DNA of 64,000 nucleotides from an uncultured Campylobacter sp. (GTDB taxonomy: Bacteria > Campylobacterota > Campylobacteria > Campylobacterales > Campylobacteraceae). The notes below the pieces were generated by a model that was given only the letters and a program-made list of their open reading frames with translations, was not told the DNA's origin and searched no databases. Positions 43,693-52,058 of the stretch are shown piece by piece; the stretch's first letter is position 1; every line of letters begins with the position of its first letter. Location of the stretch: contig NZ_CALLWC010000024.1 in the NCBI RefSeq assembly GCF_938015785.1, positions 1 through 64,000 of the forward strand, read 5' to 3'. A program made the translations under genes and the position numbers.

Positions 43693-44654
43693 ACTCCGTC
43701 CTTCTCGCCCCAAATTCTAATATGCAGGCGATCGGAGTAATTATAGCCGTTTTTTAGGCAAAAATCCACGCAAAATTGCGCGGCGCTTTCCAGTTCGCGA
43801 CGATCTGCGCCGCGCGGCATGCAATAAACCTCGCCGCCGCACGCCGCTAAAATTTCGCTGATCTCGGGCTGCGCGTCAAACTCGGGCGAGATCACGAACT
43901 TGTAAAAGCTATCTTTTGCGTTTTGTTTTAAGCTTCGTAGCGCGGCGAAGTTTAACCTGCGTTCGCGCGGCTCGGCGGAGTTTGAGAGCTTGGGCGAGAT
44001 TCCGAAGACGCAGCTTTTGTAGGCGGGAAATTTTTTAAAATCCACTAAAATCGTGCCGTTGGTTTCGAAGTGCACCGCGTGTCCGCGCGCGAGCAGCTCG
44101 CAGACGAACTCGTAAAATAGCGCCTCTTTGTAATGCAACATCGGCTCGCCGCCGGTGATAACGATGATCGGCTTTTGATAAAGCTTAGTGCTCTGCGGTG
44201 ATGCGGAGCTTTGCGGATTTAAATTTGAGGAATTCTGCACTGCGAAATTTAAAGAATTTTCGCTCGTTAAATTTAAAGATTTTTCTGCGTTACCGTTTGG
44301 ACGGGGAGGCTTTTGCGCGGCGGCGGAATTTAACGTACCGCTTTCGAAAAAAGCCTCGGCGGCGCAAAAACCAGGCGCAGAGCGTGCAGGTGCAGAACAG
44401 GACGAAGCGGATAAATTTGGAATTTTATTCAAAAGTTGCGTTAAATTTAAAATTTCTTCGTGCTGGAAGTGATTTGTAAAAACCGCGCGGATCGTATCGC
44501 AGCCGCGCAAGATCTCGCCGGTCTTTGGCGAAATGCGCGCACCGCCGAAGCCCTCGCAGCGCAGATTACAGCCCGCAAAGCGAAAGAAAAACGCGAGCCT
44601 GCCCGCATATTTGCCCTCGCCTTGGATACTTAAAAAGCTCTCTACGAGCCTCAT
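43689..44654 (-). CDS. queE: 7-carboxy-7-deazaguanine synthase QueE with an insertion
   Basis: Radical SAM enzyme of the queuosine pathway. The SAM fold begins SFLSIQGEGKYAGRLAFFFRF; the cluster cysteines are Cys29 and Cys33 (GCNLRCEGFG) and Cys52 (RGCDT), a CX3CX18C spacing rather than the usual CX3CX2C. The GGEPMLHYKEALF motif binds SAM. About 80 residues (79-158, nt 44181-44420) of Ser/Ala/Asn-rich sequence are inserted just before YQKPIIVITGGEP. The C-terminal WGEKDGV is typical. Overlaps moaA upstream and queD downstream by 4 bases each. Confidence 0.88.
   Translation of the reverse strand: MRLVESFLSIQGEGKYAGRLAFFFRFAGCNLRCEGFGGARISPKTGEILRGCDTIRAVFTNHFQHEEILNLTQLLNKIPNLSASSCSAPARSAPGFCAAEAFFESGTLNSAAAQKPPRPNGNAEKSLNLTSENSLNFAVQNSSNLNPQSSASPQSTKLYQKPIIVITGGEPMLHYKEALFYEFVCELLARGHAVHFETNGTILVDFKKFPAYKSCVFGISPKLSNSAEPRERRLNFAALRSLKQNAKDSFYKFVISPEFDAQPEISEILAACGGEVYCMPRGADRRELESAAQFCVDFCLKNGYNYSDRLHIRIWGEKDGV
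44181..44420 (-). repeat. in-frame low-complexity insertion in QueE
   Basis: About 240 bases, Ala/Ser-rich then Asn/Leu/Ser-rich, with GAAAATTCT, AATTTC, CAGAATTCC and TCAAATTTA words (ENS, NF, QNS). It lies in a loop before the SAM-binding strand. Confidence 0.6.
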
Positions 44655-45616
44655 CCGCCCGTCTCGTAAAATGCGCGGCTTGAAATTTCATTCGAAGCGT
44701 CCGTTTGCCAGCGATTTTTTTCGGGCTTATTCGCTAAAATTTTAGCCAAAATTTCGGCGGCTGCGGCGATGTCGCCCTCTTTGACCGCCTTTTTGATACT
44801 TAGCGCGTCCTCGAAGTAAAGACAAGGGATCAAAAGCCCCTCGGCACTTAGTCTGATACGGTTGCAGCTCTCGCAAAAATCGTGCTTGTGCGGATCGATG
44901 ATACCGAAAGTATAGCCGTCCCCAAGCGCGTAAAGCGACGCGGGCGAGCTCTGCAATTTCGGCAGAGCGGTAAAGATAAATTTACGTCTTAAAATATCTA
45001 AAATTTCGTTTGATTTTAAGCCTGTAAGATCGCCGGCATGGGTGTTTTCCATAAATTCTATGAAGCGGATCTGACAATCCTTTTCGCGGGCAAATTCCAG
45101 CAAATAAATAAGCTCGTCGTCGTTGATGCCTTTTAGCGCGACGGTGTTTAGCTTGACCTTTAGTCCCGCTTCAAGCGCGGCGTCAAGACCCTCTAGGACG
45201 TTATAAAGCACGCCGCGCTGAGCTATAAATTTAGCCCGCTCCGGACGCAGCGAGTCAAGCGACATATTAATTCGCTTTAGCCCGGCGTCTTTCAGGGCGC
45301 GCGCGTAGTTTTTGAGATAATATCCGTTGGTAGTAAGCGCAAGATCGATACCCGGAGCGTAATCCGCGATCATTTTTATAAAATCCTCGATCCCCTTTCG
45401 CACCAGCGGTTCGCCGCCGGTGATACGGATCTTTTTTACGCCGCCGTCGATCGCAACTTTGACAAATAAAAACATCTCCTCAAAGCTTAAAATATTCTCT
45501 CGCGGCACCCAGTTAAACGGCGTAGTAGGCATGCAATATCTGCATCTGAAATTGCACCTCTGCGTAACCGAAATGCGCAAATAATCGATCGTTCGTCCAA
45601 ATTTATCAATTAGCAT
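44651..45616 (-). CDS. moaA: GTP 3',8-cyclase MoaA
   Basis: First enzyme of molybdopterin cofactor synthesis: a radical SAM protein that rearranges GTP. Start: the ATG for MLIDKFGRTIDYLRISVTQR, with AAGGC upstream. N-terminal 4Fe-4S motif CNFRCRYCMP; C-terminal second cluster in CESCNRIRLSAEGLLIPCL; GGEPLVRKG. 321 residues, normal length. First gene of moaA-queE-queD. Its product serves the molybdenum enzymes that the mod genes feed. The C-terminal GG is not seen (the product ends ETGG, which is close to it). Confidence 0.95.
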   Translation of the reverse strand: MLIDKFGRTIDYLRISVTQRCNFRCRYCMPTTPFNWVPRENILSFEEMFLFVKVAIDGGVKKIRITGGEPLVRKGIEDFIKMIADYAPGIDLALTTNGYYLKNYARALKDAGLKRINMSLDSLRPERAKFIAQRGVLYNVLEGLDAALEAGLKVKLNTVALKGINDDELIYLLEFAREKDCQIRFIEFMENTHAGDLTGLKSNEILDILRRKFIFTALPKLQSSPASLYALGDGYTFGIIDPHKHDFCESCNRIRLSAEGLLIPCLYFEDALSIKKAVKEGDIAAAAEILAKILANKPEKNRWQTDASNEISSRAFYETGG

Positions 45617-45696
45617 ATTTTGCCTTAATATCAATTTGCGGCGATTATATAAAAAACAAAGCGATTTTGCAAAATTTTATTTTTATATTACTCCGG

Positions 45697-46056
45697 CTAT
45701 TTTCTTACCGAGCCGATGAGCTCTTTAAGCTGATCCAGAAGCGGTCTGATCTGCTTTTCTACCCGCTCGTCGATCATCGTAGGCACTACATCTAGTCTCT
45801 GCTCTATCGTCTCGTCGATTACGTCGGCAATCGCGTTTATATCGATATTAGGAGCGACTTTGCCGCCCGAATCAATCATCTCTTTTAGCTCCTCGACCTT
45901 CTTTTTAAGCAGATAATTTTCCTGCATAGCGTCGGTCAGAACCTGATCGAAGCGCTCGAATTTTTTATCCGCTTGCTTATCCTTAAAATATATGACGAAA
46001 AACATCAAAAATATAACGACGCAAAGTCCTAAAATGATGAGAGTGTTAAGATCCAT
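45697..46056 (-). CDS. single-span membrane protein with a coiled coil, 119 aa
   Basis: One N-terminal membrane span (about 7-27, LIILGLCVVIFLMFFVIYF) followed by a long cytoplasmic coiled-coil region (about 30-62) and a conserved acidic helical end. No enzymatic motif. It shares the strand and a 9-base gap with the mqnP gene upstream, so they are probably co-transcribed. Campylobacter genomes have a protein of this shape near menaquinone or haem genes as I recall; function unknown. Confidence 0.7.
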   Translation of the reverse strand: MDLNTLIILGLCVVIFLMFFVIYFKDKQADKKFERFDQVLTDAMQENYLLKKKVEELKEMIDSGGKVAPNIDINAIADVIDETIEQRLDVVPTMIDERVEKQIRPLLDQLKELIGSVRK

Positions 46057-46065
46057 AGGGGTTCC

Positions 46066-46935
46066 TTAAAATAAATTTACAAAAACAAAAGCAAAAAAGG
46101 CGATGCCCAAGTAGCCATTGAGCGTGAAAAACGCGCGATCAATCTTGCTAAAATCTTTCTGCACGATCCTATGCTCGAAGTACAGGATCGCCGCGCACGC
46201 AGCCACACCAAGATAGGCAAAAAAGCCTAAATTTGCCGCCACGCAAAACAGCAGCCAAAAAAGTACCGCCACGGTATGAAAAATTTTAGAGATAAACATC
46301 GACGCTTCCTTGCCGTAAAGCGCAGGGATGCTGTAAAGCCCGTTGCTGCGGTCAAATTCCATATCTTGAAGCGAATACAGCACGTCAAAGCCGCCTACCC
46401 AAAATACTACCCCGAGGCATAGCAGCACCGACCATAGCGGAATTTCGCCGCTAACAGCGATTGAGCCCGCAATCGGCGCAAGCCCTAAGCAAAAGCCTAG
46501 CATTAAATGCGCCGTTTCGCTAAAGCGCTTAAAATACGAATACCCGCCCAATGCCGCTAAAATCGGCACCGAAAGCTTAAGTGCCAAAGGATTTATAAAC
46601 GCCGAAACCGCTATGAAAACCACCGCGTTTGCGATGATAAAAAGCAGCAAATTCCCGCGCCCGATCCGTCCATCCACGCTGGGACGCGAAGCGCAGCGCG
46701 GATTGGCGCGGTCGATGTCCTCGTCCAAGTAGCGATTTAGCGCCATTGCAAAGCTTCTCGCGCTCACCGCGCATAAAATCCCCAGAAAAAGCAGCTTCCA
46801 GCCGAACCATACCGAGCCGTTTTGCAGCTTGCTTGCAGTAACCATCGCCGTAAAGATAAACGGCAGCGCGAAAACCGAGTGTTTAAAAACTATTAATTCG
46901 TTGATATCGGATAAAATTTCTTTAAATTTAGCCAT
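46066..46935 (-). CDS. mqnP: UbiA-type prenyltransferase, probably MqnP
   Basis: Integral-membrane prenyltransferase, 289 residues, with about nine spans. The start is the ATG for MAKFKEILSDINELIVFKH, with AAGGGG upstream; a longer frame reaching 47055 would overlap the miaA start and has no ribosome binding site. The aspartate-rich substrate motifs are NRYLDEDIDRANPR and DVLYSLQDMEFDRSNGLYSIP. In Campylobacter, menaquinone is made by the futalosine pathway and MqnP prenylates its precursor; UbiA for ubiquinone is unlikely because this lineage uses menaquinone. Confidence 0.85.
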   Translation of the reverse strand: MAKFKEILSDINELIVFKHSVFALPFIFTAMVTASKLQNGSVWFGWKLLFLGILCAVSARSFAMALNRYLDEDIDRANPRCASRPSVDGRIGRGNLLLFIIANAVVFIAVSAFINPLALKLSVPILAALGGYSYFKRFSETAHLMLGFCLGLAPIAGSIAVSGEIPLWSVLLCLGVVFWVGGFDVLYSLQDMEFDRSNGLYSIPALYGKEASMFISKIFHTVAVLFWLLFCVAANLGFFAYLGVAACAAILYFEHRIVQKDFSKIDRAFFTLNGYLGIAFFAFVFVNLF

Positions 46936-46995
46936 TTCGCCCCTTATTTTGGGCACCATTGTATCAAAAAAAAGTAAGAATAGCTCTAAATTTGA

Positions 46996-47001
46996 TATAA
47001 T
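46996..47001 (+). promoter_or_regulatory. miaA: -10 of miaA
   Basis: TATAAT 36 bases before the TTG start of miaA, in the divergent gap shared with mqnP. Confidence 0.55.
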
Positions 47002-47031
47002 TTGAACGAAAAATTTACGAAAGGAAACGCC

Positions 47032-47937
47032 TTGAGCCAAAATCAAAACCCGCATGCAAGCCCGCAGATCGCGATCATCGGCACCACCGCAAGCGGCAAA
47101 AGCGATCTTGCGCTAAGCCTCGCGCGCGAAATGGACGCCGTGATTTTGAGCCTGGATTCGCTCTGCATTTACCATGGGATCGACATCGCAAGCGCCAAGC
47201 CAAGCGAGGAGCAGCTGCGCGAGATCAGGCACTTCGGCGTAAATTTAATCTATCCAAACGAATACTTTAGTGTCGGCGAGTTTATCAAAGAGTACACAGC
47301 CGCGCGGGCTTTTGCAGGGCGTAGCGGCGCGCCTTTGATAATCACGGGCGGCAGCGGATTTTATCTAAAGGCGATGCTAAGCGGGCTGGCGCCGAAGGTT
47401 CCCGATTTTAAAAGTAAAATTTCAAACGATGAAATTTACGCTCTAGCGCAGCGGATCGATCCGGAATTTGCCGCAAAGCTTAGCGCGGCGGACAGCTTTC
47501 GTTTAAAAAAATGGCTAAGCATTTATAAATTTTGCGGCGAAGCGCCGAGTAAATTTTTGCACGAAAACACCGCCCCACCCGTGATTTCGGATATTAAAAT
47601 TTTTGAGATCGACGCGCCTAAACAGTGGCTCGCAGGGCGCATCGAAGCGCGCACGAAGGCGATGTTTGAGCGAGGGCTTTTGGAGGAGGCGGAGTTTTTA
47701 TTCGCCCGCTACGGCTCAGAGTGCAGGGCGCTAGGCTGCATCGGCCTGAAGGAATGCGGGCAGCTTTTGCGCGGGCAGATCTCGCGAGCGCAGTGCGAGC
47801 AGCTCGTGAGCCTACACACGATACAGCTCGCAAAGCGCCAACGCACCTTCAACCGCTCGCAGTTTGCGGATAAAATTTCAGCGCCGCCGCAAGAGCTGGA
47901 GCGTGAAATTTTAAAGCTCCTTCGCCGCGAGATTTAA
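47032..47937 (+). CDS. miaA: tRNA dimethylallyltransferase MiaA
   Basis: Adds a dimethylallyl group to N6 of A37 in tRNAs reading UNN codons. 301 residues. The start is a TTG with AAAGGA 6 bases upstream; an ATG-like start at 47002 lacks a ribosome binding site. P-loop GTTASGKSDLAL, DSLCIYHGIDIASAKP, GGSGFYLKAML, and RFARYGSECRALGCIGLKE-like C-terminal motif, plus ATIQLAKRQRTFNR-like TIQLAKRQRTFNRSQF. Faces away from mqnP. Confidence 0.94.
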   Translation: MSQNQNPHASPQIAIIGTTASGKSDLALSLAREMDAVILSLDSLCIYHGIDIASAKPSEEQLREIRHFGVNLIYPNEYFSVGEFIKEYTAARAFAGRSGAPLIITGGSGFYLKAMLSGLAPKVPDFKSKISNDEIYALAQRIDPEFAAKLSAADSFRLKKWLSIYKFCGEAPSKFLHENTAPPVISDIKIFEIDAPKQWLAGRIEARTKAMFERGLLEEAEFLFARYGSECRALGCIGLKECGQLLRGQISRAQCEQLVSLHTIQLAKRQRTFNRSQFADKISAPPQELEREILKLLRREI

Positions 47938-48084
47938 AATCGAAATTTATCAAAATTTGCGCGTTTGCTAAAAAACAACGGAGCAAGGGAGTAAAATTTA
48001 GATTTAATTTACCGCGCTGAATCGCGTCTTTGAAATTTTGCAGGTCGCGCCAAGGTCTCGTGCGGCGCGGAATTTCGATTAAAT

Positions 48085-48687
48085 TTAATCGCCTTCGCAA
48101 ATATCAAAGCTAAATTTATCGTTGTCAAGCCTACTGAAATTTTGATTTTCCGCGCTTGGGTTGCGCTTGAAAATAAAGGCGTAGCCGTATTTCTCGAAGT
48201 GCTGCGAGCTGTTTTTTAGCCCAACGACGCAAAGCTCGTAAGTGCCGCTTTGCAAGCCAAGCTTGAGCGTGGAATTAAATTTTCGTATCTTGCCCGCAAC
48301 GCCGCTTTGACACTCATAGCCTAGCTCGAGTTCGCCGCTTTTTAGCTTATCGAAACGATGCTGCAAAGCATCGAAGCTCGCTAGGATCGCGGAGTCGCTT
48401 TGCGGGGCGAAATACAGCCTATCGCGCTTGAAAGCTACTTCGTAGCCCGCAGATGGCGCAAACTCCTCGTCAATGCAAACGAAGATCTCATAGCTGCGCA
48501 CCGTAAGCGGGTAGAAGTGTAAAGCTTTAGCGCCCTTTACGGCGTCATAAAACAGCTGCTTGTGCGCGTCCCAGTAGCCTAGAAGCTTTTTTACTCTGCA
48601 TTTTCGCTCCTTTAAGAACTCACTCAAATCGCGCACATCAAGCAGCGCAAAACCGTAGCCGTCAGCACTTAGCTCGCCCAAAAACAT
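48085..48687 (-). CDS. hypothetical protein, 200 aa
   Basis: Starts at the ATG at 48687, with AGGAGA 3-4 bases upstream. A cytoplasmic protein, no signal peptide. It is beta-rich with aromatic residues and has no motif I know; the C-terminal 20 residues (NQNFSRLDNDKFSFDICEGD) contain a short ENQNF piece like the repeats elsewhere. Lies 54 bases after nuoN and may be the last gene of the nuo operon. Function unknown. Confidence 0.6.
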   Translation of the reverse strand: MFLGELSADGYGFALLDVRDLSEFLKERKCRVKKLLGYWDAHKQLFYDAVKGAKALHFYPLTVRSYEIFVCIDEEFAPSAGYEVAFKRDRLYFAPQSDSAILASFDALQHRFDKLKSGELELGYECQSGVAGKIRKFNSTLKLGLQSGTYELCVVGLKNSSQHFEKYGYAFIFKRNPSAENQNFSRLDNDKFSFDICEGD

Positions 48688-48741
48688 ATCTCTCCTTGTT
48701 GGCAAAGCGCGATGGGTTCAATTCGCGCTTAAAATTTTAGC

Positions 48742-50532
48742 TCAATACCCGCTTAAAAAGACGAAATTGTTTACCGCGCCGGTTAGAAATTTTACCAAAA
48801 ACGGCGCCAGCACGCATGCCACGCTAGCTAGCACGACGGCAAATTTTATCTGCACCGAGACCGCGCTCAGCGAGCCATTAAGCTCCGCGTCCTTTCGCGG
48901 CTCGTGCAAAAACATACGCACGATAAGGCGCAGGTAGTAGTACAGCGCGAGCGCGCTATTTGCCGCCATGATGACGGCGAGAGCAAAGTAGCCCGAATTG
49001 ACCGCGGCGCTTAGCAGATACATCTTGCCCCAAAACACGCTAAACGGCGGAATGCCCGCAAGCGAGAGCATAAAAATCGCTGCGCATAGCGCAAAGAGTG
49101 GATGGGTGCGGATCAGCCCGTCAAATTTCTCAAACGGATGCTCAAAGCGAGCCGCGAACTTGGAGCTTTGCTCGCAAATTTCGGCGCCTGGCCTATCGGC
49201 ACGGCTCCTAGCCTGCGCGTCGCGGTCGATTTTAATACCTCCGCCTCGCTCGCCGCCGTCAAATTTAAAATTTTTTTCAAACCTCTCGGTTTTGAAATTT
49301 CCTTCGCCAGCCTCATCCTCGAGCTTAAAATTTCTCTCGTCCGCTTCGGCTTTAAAATTTAGCCCGTCGTCGCGCGCGTAAGCAGGCTCCGTCTTAAAAT
49401 TTTGCCCGTTTGACGCGCTGTTTTCGCAGCACAATTTCAAACCCGCCGCGCCAAATTCGGGCCCAGACTCAAAGCTGCGAGCGCGCCTTTGCCGCACGCA
49501 CCAGATGAACGCAAACGCCCCGAGGTTCGCCACGGCATATAATATCCAGTAGGTGAAAAGTGCGGCGTTTGCCTGCGTCGAGCCGATCACGATCGCGCAG
49601 AGCACGAAGCCCGCGTGCGAAACGGAGCTGAAAGCGAGCATCCGTTTGACGTCGCGCTGTACGAGCGCCATAAGGTTCGCTAAGCTCATCGTAAGCACCG
49701 CTACGGCGTAGAGCACGATGTTTAGCCACTGCACGCCGATGCTTTGCAGCGCTTCAAACAGCCTGATCGCCACGACAAAGCCCGCGATCTTGGGCACGAC
49801 GGACAAAAAGCCCGCCATAGCGGAGCTCGCACCCTCGTAAACGTCGGGCGTCCAGGTGTGAAACGGAATCAGCGAGAGCTTAAATCCTATCGAGACGATC
49901 ATAAATGAGCAGGCGGCGAAAAGCAGGGCATTGGTTTGTAAATTTGAACTCTTGGCGATCTGCGCGATGTTTGAAATTTCCATAGAGCCGGTCGATAGAA
50001 AAAACATCGCCGCGCCGAATGCGAAAAAGCCCGATCCCAGCGCGCCCATTATGAAGTATTTTAGCGCCGCTTCGACCGATCTGGCGCGGTTATGAAGCGC
50101 GATTAGCGTATAAAGCGCCAGCGAGCCCGTCTCAAGCCCAACGAGGATCATCATTAAATTTTCGCTCGCGACCATAAACTCATAGCCCACGAGCACGAAT
50201 AAAAACAGCACGAAAAACTCCGCCGTGTGGTACTCGTGCGCGCTTCTTGCGCCCAAAGATAGAAAGATGAAAAATATCGAGCCTGCGAGCATGATAAGCA
50301 TCGATAGCGTCGCGATTCCGTCCACCAGCATCACGTCAAAAAGCCCGCGTATGCCGCTGTTGTATCCAAAAACGAGCCCGAAGCCCAGAGCTAGCGCCAG
50401 TATCGTGATGACGGCGTAAAATTTATACGATAGTGTGCGCGCAAAAAGCGAAACCGCGAGCATCAGCAGGGCAAATCCTCCAAGTATCGCCATAGGCGCG
50501 ATCGAGGCTAAATTTAAAAGATTATTTTGCAT
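48742..50532 (-). CDS. nuoN: NADH-quinone oxidoreductase subunit N with insertion
   Basis: Antiporter-like membrane subunit of complex I, 596 residues (about 480 is usual). The conserved core ends in RQRR near 350 and resumes at KFDGLIRTHPLFALCAAIFMLS near 469. Between them 115 residues (about 351-465) are Lys/Glu/Asn/Phe-rich with NFK repeats. Typical core motifs: GLETGSLALY, GFKLSLIPFHTWTPDVYEG (lysine in the proton path), and MALVQRDVKRMLAFSSVSHAG. The insertion is in a loop, so proton transfer may be unaffected. Last core nuo gene; overlaps nuoM by 11 bases. Confidence 0.92.
   Translation of the reverse strand: MQNNLLNLASIAPMAILGGFALLMLAVSLFARTLSYKFYAVITILALALGFGLVFGYNSGIRGLFDVMLVDGIATLSMLIMLAGSIFFIFLSLGARSAHEYHTAEFFVLFLFVLVGYEFMVASENLMMILVGLETGSLALYTLIALHNRARSVEAALKYFIMGALGSGFFAFGAAMFFLSTGSMEISNIAQIAKSSNLQTNALLFAACSFMIVSIGFKLSLIPFHTWTPDVYEGASSAMAGFLSVVPKIAGFVVAIRLFEALQSIGVQWLNIVLYAVAVLTMSLANLMALVQRDVKRMLAFSSVSHAGFVLCAIVIGSTQANAALFTYWILYAVANLGAFAFIWCVRQRRARSFESGPEFGAAGLKLCCENSASNGQNFKTEPAYARDDGLNFKAEADERNFKLEDEAGEGNFKTERFEKNFKFDGGERGGGIKIDRDAQARSRADRPGAEICEQSSKFAARFEHPFEKFDGLIRTHPLFALCAAIFMLSLAGIPPFSVFWGKMYLLSAAVNSGYFALAVIMAANSALALYYYLRLIVRMFLHEPRKDAELNGSLSAVSVQIKFAVVLASVACVLAPFLVKFLTGAVNNFVFLSGY
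49138..49482 (-). repeat. in-frame NFK-repeat insertion in NuoN
   Basis: About 345 bases. Coding-strand repeats of AATTTTAAA and AATTTAAA read as NFK five times (NFKTE, NFKAEADER, NFKLEDEAGE, NFKTERFEK, NFKFDGGER), with Glu/Asp between them: an imperfect tandem repeat of about 10 residues. Confidence 0.7.
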
Positions 50533-52051
50533 CGCTTCTTACCTTAAAATTTGCTTTTTCCATATAAGCGCGAGTCGCGGTCTGAGAGGCTTTGTTAAAC
50601 ATCAGCTCAAGGCTTTGCGTCACGCTGGGCTCGATGCTCTTTAGCATCAGATTCGGCGCGACGCCCAGCACCACCACTAGCAAGCAGATCGGGATAATAG
50701 AGCAAAGCTCGGTTCTGTTTAGATCGCTTAGCTTTTTATTCTCATCATGCACGAGCGCGCCGAAAAAGGTCTTTTTATAAAGATTCATCGAATAGATCGC
50801 GCCCATTATGATGCCAAGCCCACCCAAAAGCGCATAGCTAAAGCTGATCTTAAAAATCCCCGCAAGACTTAGGAATTCTCCCACGAAGCCGATGGTAAGC
50901 GGAAGGCCTATTGAGCCTAGCAGCACGATGCAAAAACAAAACGCATAAAGCGGCATCACCCGCGCAAGCCCGCCGAATTCGCTAAAAAGCTTCGTGTGCC
51001 TGCGGTCGTATAAAAAGCCTACGAGCATAAAAAGCCCGCCGCTTACGATACCGTGGCTTATCATCAAAAATACCGCGCCGCTCACCCCTTCTGCGCTCAT
51101 CGAAAAAATTCCTAGCATTATGACGCCCATATGCGCGATCGAGCTATACGCGATAACCTGCTTGATGTCCTTTTGCGCAAAGGCGATGAAGCTCGCATAG
51201 ATGATCATAACGATCGCTAGGGCGCACATCATCCCGCTAAAATGCACGCTCGCGTCGGGAAATAGCGGCAGCGAAAATCGCACAAAGCCGTAGGTGCCCA
51301 TCTTAAGAAGCACCGCGGCAAGCAGAACCGAGCCTATCGTAGGGGCCTGCCCGTGCGCGTACGGAAGCCAGGTATGAAAAGGAAAGCAAGGCGTCTTGAT
51401 CGCAAAAGCGACCGAAAATGCCAAAAATAGAGGAATTTGCGTGCTAAGCGGCAGCGATAGGCTCTGCCAGTTTAGGATATTAAAGCTATACTCGCCCGTA
51501 GCCTCGTGATAGAAATAGCTCATCGCCACGAGTCCTACAAGAAGAAACATCGAGCCTAGGAAGGTGTAGATGAAAAATTTTACAGCGGCGTAAATTCTCT
51601 TGCCGCTGCCCCACGCGCCGATAATATAGAGCATCGGAATAAGCGAAAGCTCCCAAAAGATGTAAAACAAAATCGCATCCAGCGCCACGAAAACGCCCAC
51701 CATCGTCATCTCTAAAAACAGAATGCAGATGATTAAATTTTTGGCGCGCTCTTTAATGCTTAGACTAAGCAGCGCCAAAAATGTAACCAGCGTGCTTAGG
51801 ATCACTAAAAACAGCGAAATTCCGTCCACGCCGATGAAGTAGTTGATGCCATATTCGCTTATGAAAGGATGCAGCACGCTAAACGCGATGCCATCCACCG
51901 GCTCGTAGAGTATCCACAAAACGAGCGAAAGCACGAACTCTATAAAGCTCATCGTAACGGCGTAGGTCTTGATGCTCGCTTCGTCGATCAAAAAGCCTAA
52001 AACCGCAGCTACCGCCGGAAAAAATATAACCAAACTTAAAAAGTATTCCAT
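50522..52051 (-). CDS. nuoM: NADH-quinone oxidoreductase subunit M
   Basis: Antiporter-like proton-pumping subunit of complex I, 509 residues. Start: the ATG for MEYFLSLVIFFPAVAAVLG, with GAGGTGGG upstream; it begins just inside the spacer after nuoL. Conserved points: FIGVDGISLFLVILSTLVT, FFIYTFLGSMFLL, the proton-path AIKTPCFPFHTWLPYAHGQAPT (in parts), and AFAQKDIKQVIAYSSIAHMG. About 14 spans. No unusual insertion. Confidence 0.96.
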   Translation of the reverse strand: MEYFLSLVIFFPAVAAVLGFLIDEASIKTYAVTMSFIEFVLSLVLWILYEPVDGIAFSVLHPFISEYGINYFIGVDGISLFLVILSTLVTFLALLSLSIKERAKNLIICILFLEMTMVGVFVALDAILFYIFWELSLIPMLYIIGAWGSGKRIYAAVKFFIYTFLGSMFLLVGLVAMSYFYHEATGEYSFNILNWQSLSLPLSTQIPLFLAFSVAFAIKTPCFPFHTWLPYAHGQAPTIGSVLLAAVLLKMGTYGFVRFSLPLFPDASVHFSGMMCALAIVMIIYASFIAFAQKDIKQVIAYSSIAHMGVIMLGIFSMSAEGVSGAVFLMISHGIVSGGLFMLVGFLYDRRHTKLFSEFGGLARVMPLYAFCFCIVLLGSIGLPLTIGFVGEFLSLAGIFKISFSYALLGGLGIIMGAIYSMNLYKKTFFGALVHDENKKLSDLNRTELCSIIPICLLVVVLGVAPNLMLKSIEPSVTQSLELMFNKASQTATRAYMEKANFKVRSDAK

Positions 52052-52058
52052 GCCCACC

